Positions 40,142 to 50,567 of a DNA stretch of 64,000 nt are shown piece by piece; the stretch's first letter is position 1, and the number at the start of each line of letters is the position of its first letter. Source of the DNA: Alphaproteobacteria bacterium (GTDB lineage: Bacteria; Pseudomonadota; Alphaproteobacteria; Rhodobacterales; Rhodobacteraceae); contig JAUHVR010000013.1 in assembly GCA_030424865.1 (NCBI GenBank), positions 62,001-126,000 on the forward strand, in the 5' to 3' direction. The translations under genes and the position numbers were made by a program. The notes beneath the pieces are model-generated. The model did no database searches and had not been told where the DNA came from. It saw only the letters and a program-made list of their open reading frames with translations.

Positions 40142-41470
40142 ATGACCACCACCCGTTTTGCCCCTTCGCCCACCGGCTATATCCACGTGGGCAACCTGCG
40201 CACCGCGCTGTTCAATTTTCTGATCGCCCGCAAGGCGGGCGGGACGTTCATTCTGCGGATCGACGACACCGATCCCGAACGCTCGAAAGAGGAATACGTC
40301 GACGCGATCAAGCAGGATCTCGAGTGGCTGGGCCTGACATGGGACCGGATCGAGCGGCAGTCGGAACGGCTGGACATGTACGCTGATGCCGCCGACAAGC
40401 TGCGCGAGATGGGCCGGTTTTACGAGGCGTTCGAGACGCCGACCGAGCTGGACCTGAAGCGCAAGAAGCTGCTGAACATGGGCAAGCCGCCGGTTTACGA
40501 CCGCGCGGCGCTCGACCTCAGCGACGACGAAAAGGCAGCGCTGCGGGCGGAACGCGGTGACGGTGTCTGGCGGTTCAAGCTGGATCAGGAACGCATCAAT
40601 TGGACCGATGGCATCCTGGGCGATCTGTCGATTGATGCCGCCAGCGTCTCGGACCCGGTGCTGATCCGTGCCGACGGTCAGGTGCTGTACACCATCGCCT
40701 CGGTAGTTGATGACACCGACATGGGTGTGACCCATGTTGTGCGCGGTTCGGACCACGTCACCAATACGGCGACCCAGATCCAGATCATTGAGGCGCTGGG
40801 CGGCAATGTGCCGTCCTTTGCCCACCACTCGCTGCTGACCGGCCCGCAGGGCGAAGCGTTGTCGAAACGTCTGGGCACGCTGGCCCTGCGCGACCTGCGC
40901 GAACAGGGCGTCGAGCCCGAAGCGCTGCTGAGCCTGATGGCGCGACTGGGATCTAGCCAGCCGGTGGAACTGCGCATGTCGCTGGATGAGATCGCCGAGG
41001 GCTTTGACCTGGACCACTTCGGCTCTGCGCCGACCAAGTTCGACGTGCAGGACCTGTTCCCGCTGACCGCGCGCAAGCTGCACGGGTTGGGGCTGGCCGA
41101 TGTTGCGGATGAGATCGCTGCGCTGGGCGTGCCGGGTGAACTGGCCGAGCCGTTCTGGAACGTCGTGCGCGAAAACATCACCACCCGCAAGGAACTGGGC
41201 GACTGGTGGTCGCTGTTCCGCGACGGCGCCGCCCCGCTGGTCGAGGACGAAGACGCTGAATTCGTGGCTCAGGCCTTTGCAATGCTGGGTGAGCCGCCCT
41301 ACACGGCTGAAACCTGGGGTGCCTGGACCAATGCCGTCAAAGAGGCGACGGGCCGCAAGGGCAAAAAGCTGTTCATGCCGCTGCGCAAGGCCGTCACGGG
41401 CCGTCAGCGCGGGCCGGAAATGGCGGATGTGCTGCCGTTGATGCAGGTGAAACCCGGCGCGGGTTCCTGA
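40142..41470 (+). CDS. gltX: Glutamyl-tRNA synthetase (GluRS, short second type)
   Basis: 442 residues. Class I signature RFAPSPTGYIHVGNLRTALF (IHVGN as the HIGH motif) and the KMSKS counterpart EALSKRLGTLALRDLR are both present. The catalytic core has ILRIDDTDPERSKEEYVDAI and TNTATQIQIIEALGG. The anticodon-binding part is short compared with the ~470-residue major GluRS. Many alphaproteobacteria carry two GltX copies, one charging tRNA-Gln for amidation; which this is cannot be told here. Confidence 0.95.
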   Translation: MTTTRFAPSPTGYIHVGNLRTALFNFLIARKAGGTFILRIDDTDPERSKEEYVDAIKQDLEWLGLTWDRIERQSERLDMYADAADKLREMGRFYEAFETPTELDLKRKKLLNMGKPPVYDRAALDLSDDEKAALRAERGDGVWRFKLDQERINWTDGILGDLSIDAASVSDPVLIRADGQVLYTIASVVDDTDMGVTHVVRGSDHVTNTATQIQIIEALGGNVPSFAHHSLLTGPQGEALSKRLGTLALRDLREQGVEPEALLSLMARLGSSQPVELRMSLDEIAEGFDLDHFGSAPTKFDVQDLFPLTARKLHGLGLADVADEIAALGVPGELAEPFWNVVRENITTRKELGDWWSLFRDGAAPLVEDEDAEFVAQAFAMLGEPPYTAETWGAWTNAVKEATGRKGKKLFMPLRKAVTGRQRGPEMADVLPLMQVKPGAGS

Positions 41471-41472
41471 TC

Positions 41473-41988
41473 TCAGGCCGTTTTCTCGGCCAGGGCGACC
41501 AGTTTGGTCACCGTATTCACGTTGCGGGCTGTCCCCTGTGACAGGGCGGGCACCCGCAGCTTGGACCGGCCCATGCCGTCGGGATAGTGGACATAGACCG
41601 CGCGGGCGCCGGGCACGATCTCTTCGGTCTTGTGCCCCTTGGCATCCGCCAACAGATCCTGCGGCGGGTCGCTGTCCAGAAAGACGATCATCACCTGGTT
41701 CGGCGCGGCCTGCGGAAAGGGATTTGCGGCCAAGAGCGCCTGCAGGGCGTCAACCGTCCGCACAAACACACCGACCGGTTTGTCCGCATAGGCCTCTAGC
41801 TGCGCCTCCAGCGTCGCTTTCACCTGATCTGCCGTCTGATCCGTGGTGACCAGCAGGTTGCCCGACTGGATATAGGTCCGCACCCCGGCATACCCGGCCT
41901 CTTCCGCCATGGCGCGCAGGTCGGCCATGGGCAGCTTGCCGGTGCCGCCGACATTCACGGCGCGCAAGAGGCAGATGTAGGTCTGCAA
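41473..41988 (-). CDS. DUF1697 domain protein
   Basis: 171 residues. The start is a TTG at 41986-41988 preceded by GGAGG five bases away, which places the family-typical TYICLLRAVNVGGTGKLPMA right at the N-terminus. Other conserved parts are RTYIQSGNLLV and GARAVYVHYPDGMGRSKL. A much longer open frame upstream is antisense to the nitronate monooxygenase gene. Cytoplasmic, function unknown. Confidence 0.85.
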   Translation of the reverse strand: MQTYICLLRAVNVGGTGKLPMADLRAMAEEAGYAGVRTYIQSGNLLVTTDQTADQVKATLEAQLEAYADKPVGVFVRTVDALQALLAANPFPQAAPNQVMIVFLDSDPPQDLLADAKGHKTEEIVPGARAVYVHYPDGMGRSKLRVPALSQGTARNVNTVTKLVALAEKTA

Positions 41989-42150
41989 GACAGCCTCCAA
42001 AGCATGATTCCTGCCCACACAGAACGCCCGCGCCCCAAGTGGGGCAAGGGTTTTCCGCAAGACCTTGCCCAAACCTCGCCGACGCGCGTCAAAAATGAAT
42101 CGGTCCTGACAAGATCGCGTGCTAGCGTCTGCGTCGGGGAGGAGTTCACC

Positions 42151-43224
42151 ATGTGGCCAGACTCGCGATTGACGGACCTTCTGGGGATCGAACATCCGAT
42201 CATCCAGGCACCCATGCTGGCCAGCGACTCGCCAGAGCTGGCGGCAGCCGTTGGCGCGGCGGGGGGCTTGGGCTCGATCGGATGTGGCCGGAAATCGGCT
42301 GACGAGGTGGCGGCGCTGCACAGCGCGGTCGGGCAGCTGACCAACGCGCCGGTCAACTTCAACTTCTTTGTCGACGCCCCGGCGCAGGACACGCCTTATG
42401 AGCTGAGCGCCCGCGTCAGGGCCGCCTTGGCGCTGCAGTATTCGGCGGTCGGCGCGGGGTCCCGACCCGATCTGCCCGACGCGACCACAAGCTGGATCAA
42501 CGAGGCGATGGTGGCACAGCTGGAAGAGCTGAAACCGCGGGTCGTCAGCTTTCACTTTGGCGTGCCCGAGGTCTGGGCCATGGGTCGGCTCAAGGCCGCC
42601 GGGATCCTGATCCTGTCGACCGCCACAACCGTGGCCGAGGCCAAGGCGCTGCAAGAGGCGGGCGTCGACGCCATCATCGCCCAGGGATGGGAGGCCGGGG
42701 GCCATCGCGGATCGCACCAGCCGACTTTACCGCGCGAAGGCGTGGGCACCATGGCGCTGGTCCCGCAGGTGGTCGATGCGGTCACCGTTCCGGTGATCGC
42801 GGCTGGCGGCATCGCCGACGGGCGCGGCATTGCGGCAGCCTTTGCACTGGGCGCGTCCGGTGTGCAGATGGGTACGGCCTTTCTGCGCACGACCGAGGCC
42901 GCAACGCCCGAGGCGCGGCGCGCCAAGATGGCCAATGCCAGCGATGCGGGCACGATGATGACCGACGCGGTGTCGGGCCGAGTCGCGCGGGCGTCGATCT
43001 CGCCATATGCCGTCGCGATGGAGGATTTTGCCGGCGAACTGCCGCCCTTCCCGTCGATGTATGCGCTGTCGGGGCCGGTGCTGACCGCCAGCGCCGAGAA
43101 AGGCGCGGATCACGCCAGCTTTGACCTGTGGGGGCAGGCGGCCCCGCTGGCGCGCGACACGGATGCACGCAGCCTGTTCGACAGCCTGGTCTCGCAAGCG
43201 CTGGAACGGATGCCCAAGCCGTGA
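42151..43224 (+). CDS. Nitronate monooxygenase family flavoprotein
   Basis: 357 residues from the ATG at 42151 (GGGGAGGAG upstream). TIM-barrel FMN enzyme with IEHPIIQAPMLASDSPELAA, the FMN-binding AGGLGSIGCG, the catalytic-loop AQGWEAGGHRGSH, VIAAGGIADGRG and SGVQMGTAFLRTTEA. It oxidises alkyl nitronates such as propionate-3-nitronate to less toxic products. The MATE gene follows by 36 bases and may be co-transcribed. Confidence 0.93.
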   Translation: MWPDSRLTDLLGIEHPIIQAPMLASDSPELAAAVGAAGGLGSIGCGRKSADEVAALHSAVGQLTNAPVNFNFFVDAPAQDTPYELSARVRAALALQYSAVGAGSRPDLPDATTSWINEAMVAQLEELKPRVVSFHFGVPEVWAMGRLKAAGILILSTATTVAEAKALQEAGVDAIIAQGWEAGGHRGSHQPTLPREGVGTMALVPQVVDAVTVPVIAAGGIADGRGIAAAFALGASGVQMGTAFLRTTEAATPEARRAKMANASDAGTMMTDAVSGRVARASISPYAVAMEDFAGELPPFPSMYALSGPVLTASAEKGADHASFDLWGQAAPLARDTDARSLFDSLVSQALERMPKP

Positions 43225-43260
43225 CACAAAGGCCGTGACCACAGCGACGGGACGGGGACC

Positions 43261-44652
43261 ATGGCGGACGCACAGGCAAAATTTCTGACGGGCAACCTGT
43301 TCCGGCATGTCTCGACCATGTCGCTGACGGCCTCGATCGGCCTGATGGCCGTCTTTGCCGTCGATTTCATCGACATGATCTTTATCTCGATGCTGGGCAA
43401 CGCGGCCTTGGCGGCGGCGGTGGGATACGCGGGCGCGATCCTTTTCTTCACCACCTCGTTCAGCATCGGCATGGCCATTTCGGCGGGCGCACTGGTCGCC
43501 CGCGCGCTGGGCAGCGGCGAAGAGCACATGGCCAGCCGCCGTGCCGCGACGGCGTTGCTGTATGGCATGGTCATCGGATCGGTCTTTGCAGCCATCGTCT
43601 GGCTGAACCTCGGGACCCTGGTCGAACTGCTGGGTGCCACGGGTGAGACGCGCGATCTGGCGGTGAATTACCTGCGGATCATCATCCCGACATTGCCGGT
43701 CATGACGGCGGCGATGATCGGTGGCGCGATCCTGCGCGCGCATGGCGACGCGCGCCGGTCGATGATGGCCACCATCATCGCGGGGGTCGTGAACGCGGTG
43801 CTGGACCCGATCCTGATCTTCGGACTGAACATGGAGCTGACGGGCGCGGCGCTGGCCTCGGTCGCGGCGCGGTTTGCGATGGCCTATGCCTCGCTCGCGC
43901 CGGTGATCCGGCACTACGGCGGGTTCGACAAGCCGACGCCCGCGGAATTCCGCGTCGATTTCCCGGCGATCATGGGCATCGCCTTTCCGGCGATCCTGAC
44001 GCAGTTTGCAACGCCGGTGGGGCAGGCGATTGTCACCCGCTCGATGGCGGAATTCGGCGAATCCGCCGTGGCGGGCATGGCCATCATCGGCCGCCTGACG
44101 CCGGTGGCCTTTGGCGTGATCTTTGCCCTGTCAGGCGCGGTCGGCCCGATCATCGGGCAGAACTTCGGGGCCAATCAGCATGACCGGGTCCGAGGCGCGT
44201 TCAACGCGGCGGTGATCTTTGTCGGCATCTTTGTCGTCGGCATGACGCTGCTTCTGTTCCTGGTGCGCGGCCCCATTGCGGCGGTGTTCCAGGCCGAGGG
44301 GATCACGCGCGAGCTGGTGTTCCTGTTCTGCGGACCCCTGGCGCTGGCCTTCTTCTTCAACGGCATACTCTTCATCGCAAACGCGGCCTTCAACAATCTG
44401 AGCCATCCGTTCTATTCAACCTGGCTGAACTGGGGCCGTCACACGCTGGGCACCATCCCCTTTGTGCTGCTGGGCGCAGCCTGGTTCGGCGCGCCGGGGG
44501 TGTTGATCGGACAGGCGGCGGGGGGCGTGATCTTTGGCCTTGTGGCCTGGTGGCTGGCGGTGCGGGTCATGGGCAAGGGGCACAAGCCCGAACCGTCAGA
44601 ACCCTTTGCCCGTCAGGGCCGCCAGCTGTCGCTGTTCCACTACCGGCGCTGA
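43261..44652 (+). CDS. MATE family efflux transporter
   Basis: 463 residues with about twelve transmembrane helices and the MATE two-lobe repeat. FAVDFIDMIFISMLGNAALAA opens lobe 1, and FPAILTQFATPVGQAIVTRSMAEFGESAVAG opens lobe 2. AVGPIIGQNFGANQHDRVR is the well-kept inter-helix loop. It likely exports organic cations or drugs with Na+ or H+. It follows the nitronate monooxygenase gene closely, with three bases to the convergent next gene. Confidence 0.92.
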   Translation: MADAQAKFLTGNLFRHVSTMSLTASIGLMAVFAVDFIDMIFISMLGNAALAAAVGYAGAILFFTTSFSIGMAISAGALVARALGSGEEHMASRRAATALLYGMVIGSVFAAIVWLNLGTLVELLGATGETRDLAVNYLRIIIPTLPVMTAAMIGGAILRAHGDARRSMMATIIAGVVNAVLDPILIFGLNMELTGAALASVAARFAMAYASLAPVIRHYGGFDKPTPAEFRVDFPAIMGIAFPAILTQFATPVGQAIVTRSMAEFGESAVAGMAIIGRLTPVAFGVIFALSGAVGPIIGQNFGANQHDRVRGAFNAAVIFVGIFVVGMTLLLFLVRGPIAAVFQAEGITRELVFLFCGPLALAFFFNGILFIANAAFNNLSHPFYSTWLNWGRHTLGTIPFVLLGAAWFGAPGVLIGQAAGGVIFGLVAWWLAVRVMGKGHKPEPSEPFARQGRQLSLFHYRR

Positions 44653-44655
44653 CGC

Positions 44656-45228
44656 TCAGCCCGCATCCGCCAGAAGTTTGCAGCCGAGTGTCGCAAGGGC
44701 CGCATCGACATAGGCCTGTTCGTCTGCGGTCAACCGCTGCGCGCGGCTGTAGCGTGGCGCGGCGCGGTCGTTCAGGATGGGCGCCTCCCACCCGGTGGTG
44801 GTCGCCAGAAACCTCTCGGCCCCTGCACGTCCGTATTCACGCAGATAACCCTGCAGGACGACGTCGACATAACTGAGCAGCACCGGGTGATGCGCATCGG
44901 GCAGGTTCAGCTGCGTCTCGGGGATGGCGTAGATCACCACGTCAGCCGCATCTCCGGCGGCGTGGGTCACGTCGTCCGAGGCGGGCAGCTTGTCATAGGC
45001 CCGCTCGCGCTCGTCGAGCGCCGCCCAGTCGCTGGCGGGCACCCCGGCCACAAGGCCCTCGATCTGGCACCCTGCGTCGGGCACCACGGTCAGAAAGGCG
45101 ACCTGCCGGTGGGATGTGAACCGCCAGGCGCGCCGCCAGCCTCGTGCCGTGGCGGCATGGGCTTGCGCATAGTCATGGGTCTGCCGGTTCGCCAGTGAGC
45201 CGTAGCCAAAGAAATATCCATCTATCAT
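44656..45228 (-). CDS. Gamma-glutamylcyclotransferase-like (GGCT fold) protein
   Basis: 190 residues from the ATG at 45226-45228. The GGCT-fold phosphate-loop YFFGYGSLANRQTHDY is at the N-terminus. A catalytic-type Glu lies in LDERERAYDKL, with GCQIEGLVAGV before it. The product is probably cytoplasmic; it may cleave gamma-glutamyl peptides, but the family includes non-enzymatic members. It faces away from the Rrf2 regulator across about 93 bases. Confidence 0.85.
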   Translation of the reverse strand: MIDGYFFGYGSLANRQTHDYAQAHAATARGWRRAWRFTSHRQVAFLTVVPDAGCQIEGLVAGVPASDWAALDERERAYDKLPASDDVTHAAGDAADVVIYAIPETQLNLPDAHHPVLLSYVDVVLQGYLREYGRAGAERFLATTTGWEAPILNDRAAPRYSRAQRLTADEQAYVDAALATLGCKLLADAG

Positions 45229-45321
45229 GCGCCAAATTCCACACGTGGATTGATACATGTCAAATCCGAATTTTGTTGGCTCGGCTATCAAGGGCCATCA
45301 ACGGCAGCGAGGAACCACCCC

Positions 45322-45798
45322 GTGCGAGTCACCAAACGAACCAATATCGCCATGCGCGTGCTCATGTTCTGTGCGGCAAACACTCAGCGTCTGGTCACGA
45401 AGACCGAGATCGCCGAGCGCTGCAACGCGTCCGAGAATCACCTCGCTCAGATCATCAACCAACTGGGACAACTCGGCTATCTGCACACCCAACGTGGTCG
45501 CAATGGAGGGCTCAGCCTTGCGCGGCCGGCTTCCGAGATTGTCATCGGCGAAGTCTTTCGGGCGCTGGAGGCACCGGTGCCGTTGGCCGAGTGTTTTGCC
45601 GATGTCGACAACACCTGTCCGCTGACCGAAATGTGTAAGCTGCGCACGGCTTTGAGGGACGCGGCCGATGCCTTTTATGCCACGCTGGACCCGATCACGC
45701 TGGATGCGTTGGTCTGTGACAATGTTCCCTTGCTGGAACTTCTGGCGATGCCAGCCGGCTGTGGGCGCATGCGCCCAAATACAGCGCTTGCCAGCTAA
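45322..45798 (+). CDS. Rrf2-family transcriptional regulator (NsrR-like)
   Basis: 158 residues from a GTG at 45322 (AGGA eight bases upstream). Winged helix with ALRV-type start NIAMRVLMFCA, recognition helix SENHLAQIINQLGQLGYL and wing RGRNGGLSLARPAS. Three cysteines in ECFADVDNTCPLTEMCKL (C-x7-C-x5-C) are spaced as Fe-S ligands, as in NsrR. That suggests nitric-oxide or redox sensing. Neighbours are the GGCT gene (divergent) and the glycine riboswitch (downstream); no obvious NO-detoxification gene is in view. Confidence 0.88.
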   Translation: MRVTKRTNIAMRVLMFCAANTQRLVTKTEIAERCNASENHLAQIINQLGQLGYLHTQRGRNGGLSLARPASEIVIGEVFRALEAPVPLAECFADVDNTCPLTEMCKLRTALRDAADAFYATLDPITLDALVCDNVPLLELLAMPAGCGRMRPNTALAS

Positions 45799-45820
45799 CG
45801 GCACTTGTTCTAGAACCCCC

Positions 45821-45985
45821 GACATCACGATGGGAGAACCGACAACGTCGTCGGTGCCGAAGGAGCAACCGCCCCGGAAACTCTCAGGCCAACAGGGACC
45901 GTCGTGGTGTCAAACACTCTGGAGAGTGGCGCAGGCTTGCGCCCGCCGAAGGGATAACGATCTCAGGCGAAAGGACAGAGGGGGC
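45821..45985 (+). promoter_or_regulatory. Tandem glycine riboswitch
   Basis: Two consecutive glycine aptamers upstream of gcvT. The first has TGGGAGAACC, GCCGAAGGAGCAA, GGAAACTCTCAGGC and ACAGGGACCG (about 45821-45902). The second has CTGGAGAGTGG, GCCGAAGGGATAA, ATCTCAGGCGAAAGGACAGA (about 45916-45985). These are the conserved gcvT-motif core sequences. In most bacteria the pair binds glycine cooperatively and turns on the glycine cleavage operon. Confidence 0.95.
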
Positions 45986-45991
45986 ATTCTG

Positions 45992-46070
45992 GGCGCGGGT
46001 TGATCCGCGCCTGTGGAATGCCGGACGCCTGCGCACATCCTGCCAAGCCCCGGTTCGAGACGGGGAGAGG
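45992..46070 (+). promoter_or_regulatory. Possible riboswitch expression platform with SD-masking hairpin
   Basis: Two hairpins follow the aptamers: GGCGCGG/CCGCGCC (45992-45998 with 46005-46011), and CCCCG/CGGGG (46048-46052 with 46061-46065). The second overlaps the start of the gcvT Shine-Dalgarno GGGAGAGG (46063-46070). No T-run is present, so control of translation is more likely than of termination. This is inference from the sequence. Confidence 0.4.
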
Positions 46071-46074
46071 CGAT

Positions 46075-47202
46075 TTGACAGAAGCGTTGCAACGCACACC
46101 GCTATACGAGATGCACCTGGAGCTGGGGGCCAAGATGGTCCCCTTTGCGGGCTATGAAATGCCGGTGCAATACCCGCTGGGGGTCCTGAAGGAACATCAG
46201 CACACGCGCGCCAGCGCAGGGCTTTTTGACGTCAGCCACATGGGTCAGGTGATCCTGCGTGGCGAGAGCCTCGAGGCCGTGGCGCGCGCCTTTGAGGCGC
46301 TGGTGCCGGTCAATGTGCTGGGGCTGGGCGAAGGACGTCAACGCTATGGGTTCTTCACCAACGAGGCAGGCGGCATCGAGGATGACCTGATGTTTGCCAA
46401 CCGCGGCGACCATCTGTTTGTGGTCGTGAATGCCGCCTGCAAGGACGCTGACGTGGCGCGGATGAAAGCGGCGCTGGAGCCCGGCGTCTCGGTCGAGGTG
46501 ATCGAGGACCGCGCCCTGATCGCGCTGCAGGGGCCGGGGGCCGAGGCGGCTTTGGCCGCATTCAACCCCGCCGTGGCCGAGATGCGGTTCATGGATGTGG
46601 CGACGGTTGATCTGGCGGGGGCCGAATGTTGGGTCTCTCGCTCGGGATACACCGGCGAAGATGGATACGAAATCTCGGTTCCGTCCGAGGCCGCCGAAGG
46701 GCTGGCGCGGGCGCTGCTTGAACTCGATGCGGTCGAACCCATCGGGTTGGGCGCGCGCGATTCGCTGCGGCTGGAGGCCGGGCTTTGCCTTTATGGGCAT
46801 GACATTGACGCCGGGACTTCGCCAGTCGAGGCCGGATTGACCTGGGCGATCCAGAAGGTGCGCCGCGCCGGGGGCGACCGCGAGGGCGGGTTCCCGGGGG
46901 CCGACCGCATCCTGGGCGATCTGGCCGAGGGCGTGGCGCGCAAGCGCGTGGGCCTGCAGCCTGAAGGCCGTGCGCCCATGCGCGAAGGCGTCCCGCTTTT
47001 TGCCGAAGCTGAAGGTGGCGAGGCCGTCGGCCAGATCACCTCGGGTGGATTTGGTCCCACGGTGGGCGGACCGGTGGCAATGGGCTATGTTCCGGCGGCT
47101 TTGGCGGCGGAAGGCAACATTCTTTATGGCGAACAGCGCGGCAAACGGGCACCTTTGAAGGTGGTCAACCTGCCCTTTGTCCCCGCTGGTTTCAAACGCT
47201 GA
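46075..47202 (+). CDS. gcvT: Glycine cleavage system T-protein (aminomethyltransferase)
   Basis: 375 residues starting at TTG, with GGGAGAGG five bases upstream. [20 protein letters not shown] and [10 protein letters not shown] are the T-protein N-terminal motifs. The folate-site Asp is probably in [17 protein letters not shown], and the C-terminal barrel has [13 protein letters not shown]. It transfers the methylene group from the aminomethyl-lipoyl H-protein to tetrahydrofolate. First gene of the gcvTHP operon, controlled by the riboswitch. Confidence 0.96.
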   Translation: MTEALQRTPLYEMHLELGAKMVPFAGYEMPVQYPLGVLKEHQHTRASAGLFDVSHMGQVILRGESLEAVARAFEALVPVNVLGLGEGRQRYGFFTNEAGGIEDDLMFANRGDHLFVVVNAACKDADVARMKAALEPGVSVEVIEDRALIALQGPGAEAALAAFNPAVAEMRFMDVATVDLAGAECWVSRSGYTGEDGYEISVPSEAAEGLARALLELDAVEPIGLGARDSLRLEAGLCLYGHDIDAGTSPVEAGLTWAIQKVRRAGGDREGGFPGADRILGDLAEGVARKRVGLQPEGRAPMREGVPLFAEAEGGEAVGQITSGGFGPTVGGPVAMGYVPAALAAEGNILYGEQRGKRAPLKVVNLPFVPAGFKR

Positions 47203-47219
47203 GCAACAGGAGAGTTACT

Positions 47220-47579
47220 ATGAAATACACCGAAGAACACGAATGGCTGCGCGTCGAAGATGACGTTGTGGTTGTTGGCATCACCGCTCATGCGGCCGAA
47301 CAGCTGGGCGACGTTGTCTTTGTCGAACTGCCCGAGGAAGGCTCCGAAGTGGCCAAGGACGACGAGGTTGTCGTGATCGAAAGCGTCAAGGCGGCGTCCG
47401 ACATCCTGGCGCCACTAGACGGCGAGATTGTCGAGGTGAACGGACCGCTGGTCGATGAGCCCGGCAAGGTGAATGAAGATCCCGAAGGCGAGGCCTGGTT
47501 CTTCAAGATGAAGGTCGAAGATCTGTCAGCGCTGGATGAGTTGATGGATGAAGCGGCCTACAAGGACTTTATCGGCTGA
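47220..47579 (+). CDS. gcvH: Glycine cleavage system H-protein
   Basis: 119 residues from an ATG with AGGAGAG upstream. The lipoylation site is Lys in [37 protein letters not shown] and [12 protein letters not shown] are typical. It carries the aminomethyl group between P, T and L proteins. Located 17 bases after gcvT. Confidence 0.97.
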   Translation: MKYTEEHEWLRVEDDVVVVGITAHAAEQLGDVVFVELPEEGSEVAKDDEVVVIESVKAASDILAPLDGEIVEVNGPLVDEPGKVNEDPEGEAWFFKMKVEDLSALDELMDEAAYKDFIG

Positions 47580-47586
47580 TCGGAGC

Positions 47587-47690
47587 GGCGGGGTAAACCC
47601 CGCCCTACGCCTGACCTTTTGGCCTTTTGCTGCAAGACTGGCCGGGTCTTTCGAGTATTTTTGGAAAGATGAAGGGGCGGAGTGGTCCCT
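47587..47690. repeat. Intergenic repeat cluster between gcvH and gcvP
   Basis: It contains the palindrome GGCGGGG-TAAA-CCCCGCC plus CTACG (47587-47608), shared with 59797-59819. It also has a stretch TTTCGAGTATTTTTGGAAAG (47649-47668) of a type I associate with intergenic repeats in Rhodobacterales. It lies within the operon, so it may affect relative expression of gcvP. The gcvP ribosome site (CGGAGGTGACC) follows. Confidence 0.5.
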
Positions 47691-47709
47691 TTGACCTGCG
47701 GAGGTGACC

Positions 47710-50559
47710 ATGACCTATGAGCCCATCGATTATCTGCCATATGACTTTGCCAATCGTCGGCATATCGGGCCTTCGCCCGATGAAATGGCGGCGATGTTTG
47801 ACACCCTGGGTGTGGATGGGCTGGAGCAGCTGATCGATCAGACGGTGCCAGCGGCAATCCGGCAGAAAGAGCCGCTGGAGTTTGGCAAGGCGAAGTCCGA
47901 GCGGGAGCTGTTGTTCCACATGCGGCGGACCGCGGCGAAGAACAAGGTTCTGACCTCGCTGATCGGCATGGGCTATCACGGCACGGTGACGCCGCCCGCC
48001 ATCCAGCGCAACATCCTGGAGAACCCGGCCTGGTACACCGCTTACACGCCTTATCAGCCCGAGATCAGCCAGGGGCGGCTTGAGGCGCTGTTGAACTATC
48101 AGACCATGGTCAGTGATCTGACGGGGCTTGAGATTGCCAACGCCTCGCTTCTGGACGAAGCGACGGCCTGTGCCGAGGCGATGACCATGGCGCAGCGGGT
48201 GGCCAAGTCCAAGGCCAAGGCGTTTTTTGTCGATGAGAACTGCCACCCGCAGAACATCGCGGTGATGAAGACCCGCGCAGCGCCTCTGGGGATCGAGGTG
48301 ATCGTGGGTGCGCCCGAGGATCTGCAGGCCGATCAGGTCTTTGGCGCGATCTTCCAGTATCCGGGCACCTATGGGCATTTGCGCGATTTCACCGCCGAGA
48401 TGGAGGCCCTTCACGCGGCCAAAGCCATTGGTGTGGTCAGCGCCGATCCGCTGTCTTTGTGTCTGCTGAAAGAGCCGGGCGCGATGGGGGCGGACATTGC
48501 CGTTGGCTCGACCCAGCGGTTCGGGGTGCCGATGGGCTACGGCGGGCCGCACGCGGCCTATATGGCGACGCGGGATGCCTTCAAACGCTCGATGCCCGGG
48601 CGGATTGTCGGGATCTCGGTCGACAGTCACGGGAACAAGGCCTATCGGCTGGCGCTGCAGACGCGCGAGCAGCACATCCGGCGGGAAAAGGCGACATCGA
48701 ATGTCTGTACTGCGCAGGCACTGTTGGCGGTCATGGCCGGGTTTTATGCGGTGTTCCACGGCCCCAAGGGGTTGCGGGCGATTGCACAGCGGATTCACCG
48801 CAAGACGGTGCGTCTGGCCAAGGGACTGGAGGCGGCGGGCTTTGCGGTCGAGCCGAAAACGTTCTTTGATACGATCACCGTCGATGTCGGGTTGTTGCAG
48901 CGCGGAGTGTTGCAGGCGGCCGTGCGCGAGGGGCTGAACCTGCGCAAGGTCGGGCGGACCAAGGTCGGGATCACGCTGGACGAGCGCACCCGTCCTGCCA
49001 CGATCGAGGCGGTCTGGCGGGCCTTTGGTCTGGTCAAGACCGACGATGATTTCGAGCCGGAATACCGCCTGCCCGAGGGGTTGGTGCGCCAGAGCGGCTA
49101 CCTGGAACACGATGTGTTCCACATGAACCGGGCCGAGACCGAGATGATGCGCTACATGCGCCGTCTGGCCGATCGCGATCTGGCGCTGGATCGTGCGATG
49201 ATCCCGCTGGGGTCCTGCACGATGAAGCTGAATTCGGCGGCCGAGATGATGCCGGTCAGCTGGCGCGAATTCAGCCAGATCCACCCCTATGCGCCCGATG
49301 ATCAGGCGCAGGGATACAAGGAGTTGATCGACGATCTGAACGCAAAGCTTTGTCAGATCACGGGATACGATGCGATCTCGATGCAACCGAACTCGGGTGC
49401 GCAGGGGGAATATGCGGGTCTGTTGACGATTGCGGATTGGCACCGGGCGCAGGGGCAGGGGCATCGCAATGTCTGCCTGATCCCGATGTCGGCGCATGGG
49501 ACCAACCCGGCCTCTGCGATGATGGTCGGCTGGAAGGTTGTTCCGGTGAAATCCGCCGAGAACGGCGATATCGATCTGGAGGATTTCCGGGCCAAGGCTG
49601 AAAAGCATTCGGAGGCGCTGGCCGGCTGCATGATCACCTATCCCTCGACCCATGGCGTGTTCGAGGAGACGGTGACCGAGGTCTGCGACATCGTGCATGC
49701 GCATGGCGGGCAGGTGTATATCGACGGCGCAAACATGAACGCCATGGTGGGTCTGTCGCGTCCCGGCGATCTGGGCGGCGACGTGAGCCACCTGAACCTG
49801 CACAAAACGTTCTGCATTCCGCATGGTGGGGGTGGACCCGGCATGGGGCCGATTGGGGTCAAGGCACACCTGGTGCCGCATCTGCCCTCGCATCCGCTGT
49901 CCGAGGGCGGCGCGGGGCCCGTCTCGGCGGCGCCCTATGGGTCACCATCGCTGTTGCCGATCAGCTGGGCCTATTGTCTGATGATGGGCGGCGAGGGGCT
50001 GACGCAGGCGACGCGTGTGGCGATCCTGAATGCCAACTACATCGCCGAGCGGCTGAAAGGCGCTTACGAGGTGCTGTACACCGGCCCGCAGGGGCGGATT
50101 GCGCATGAATGCATTCTGGACGTGCGTCCTTTTGCGGAAAGCGCGGGTGTGACGGTCGAGGATATTGCCAAACGGTTGATGGACGCGGGCTTCCACGCGC
50201 CGACGATGAGCTGGCCGGTGGCGGGGACACTGATGGTCGAGCCGACCGAGAGCGAGACCAAGGCCGAGCTGGACCGTTTCTGCGAGGCGATGCTGGCGAT
50301 CCGGGACGAGATCCGCGAGATCGAGGAGGGGCGGATGGACGAGGTCAACAATCCGCTGAAGAACGCGCCGCACACGATGGAAGATCTGGTCCGGGATTGG
50401 GACCGGCCCTATTCGCGTGAGCAGGGGTGTTTCCCGCCGGGGGCGTTCCGGGTCGACAAATACTGGCCGCCGGTCAACCGCGTCGACAACGCCTATGGCG
50501 ACCGGCATCTGGTGTGCACCTGCCCACCGATGGAAGATTTCGCCGAAGCGGCCGAGTAG
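47710..50559 (+). CDS. gcvP: Glycine dehydrogenase (decarboxylating), P-protein
   Basis: 949 residues, the fused homodimeric type. The N-terminal half (inactive PLP-fold) contains [15 protein letters not shown]; the C-terminal half has the PLP lysine in [34 protein letters not shown] and [10 protein letters not shown] are family marks. It decarboxylates glycine and passes the aminomethyl group to GcvH. The start at 47710 has GGAGG five bases upstream. A tandem-palindrome element follows the stop. Confidence 0.97.
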   Translation: MTYEPIDYLPYDFANRRHIGPSPDEMAAMFDTLGVDGLEQLIDQTVPAAIRQKEPLEFGKAKSERELLFHMRRTAAKNKVLTSLIGMGYHGTVTPPAIQRNILENPAWYTAYTPYQPEISQGRLEALLNYQTMVSDLTGLEIANASLLDEATACAEAMTMAQRVAKSKAKAFFVDENCHPQNIAVMKTRAAPLGIEVIVGAPEDLQADQVFGAIFQYPGTYGHLRDFTAEMEALHAAKAIGVVSADPLSLCLLKEPGAMGADIAVGSTQRFGVPMGYGGPHAAYMATRDAFKRSMPGRIVGISVDSHGNKAYRLALQTREQHIRREKATSNVCTAQALLAVMAGFYAVFHGPKGLRAIAQRIHRKTVRLAKGLEAAGFAVEPKTFFDTITVDVGLLQRGVLQAAVREGLNLRKVGRTKVGITLDERTRPATIEAVWRAFGLVKTDDDFEPEYRLPEGLVRQSGYLEHDVFHMNRAETEMMRYMRRLADRDLALDRAMIPLGSCTMKLNSAAEMMPVSWREFSQIHPYAPDDQAQGYKELIDDLNAKLCQITGYDAISMQPNSGAQGEYAGLLTIADWHRAQGQGHRNVCLIPMSAHGTNPASAMMVGWKVVPVKSAENGDIDLEDFRAKAEKHSEALAGCMITYPSTHGVFEETVTEVCDIVHAHGGQVYIDGANMNAMVGLSRPGDLGGDVSHLNLHKTFCIPHGGGGPGMGPIGVKAHLVPHLPSHPLSEGGAGPVSAAPYGSPSLLPISWAYCLMMGGEGLTQATRVAILNANYIAERLKGAYEVLYTGPQGRIAHECILDVRPFAESAGVTVEDIAKRLMDAGFHAPTMSWPVAGTLMVEPTESETKAELDRFCEAMLAIRDEIREIEEGRMDEVNNPLKNAPHTMEDLVRDWDRPYSREQGCFPPGAFRVDKYWPPVNRVDNAYGDRHLVCTCPPMEDFAEAAE

Positions 50560-50567
50560 CGGCGCGC

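Noticed and set aside
47605-49893. 762-codon minus-strand frame opposite gcvP
   Set aside because: Antisense shadow of the P-protein; no ribosome site and no domain.
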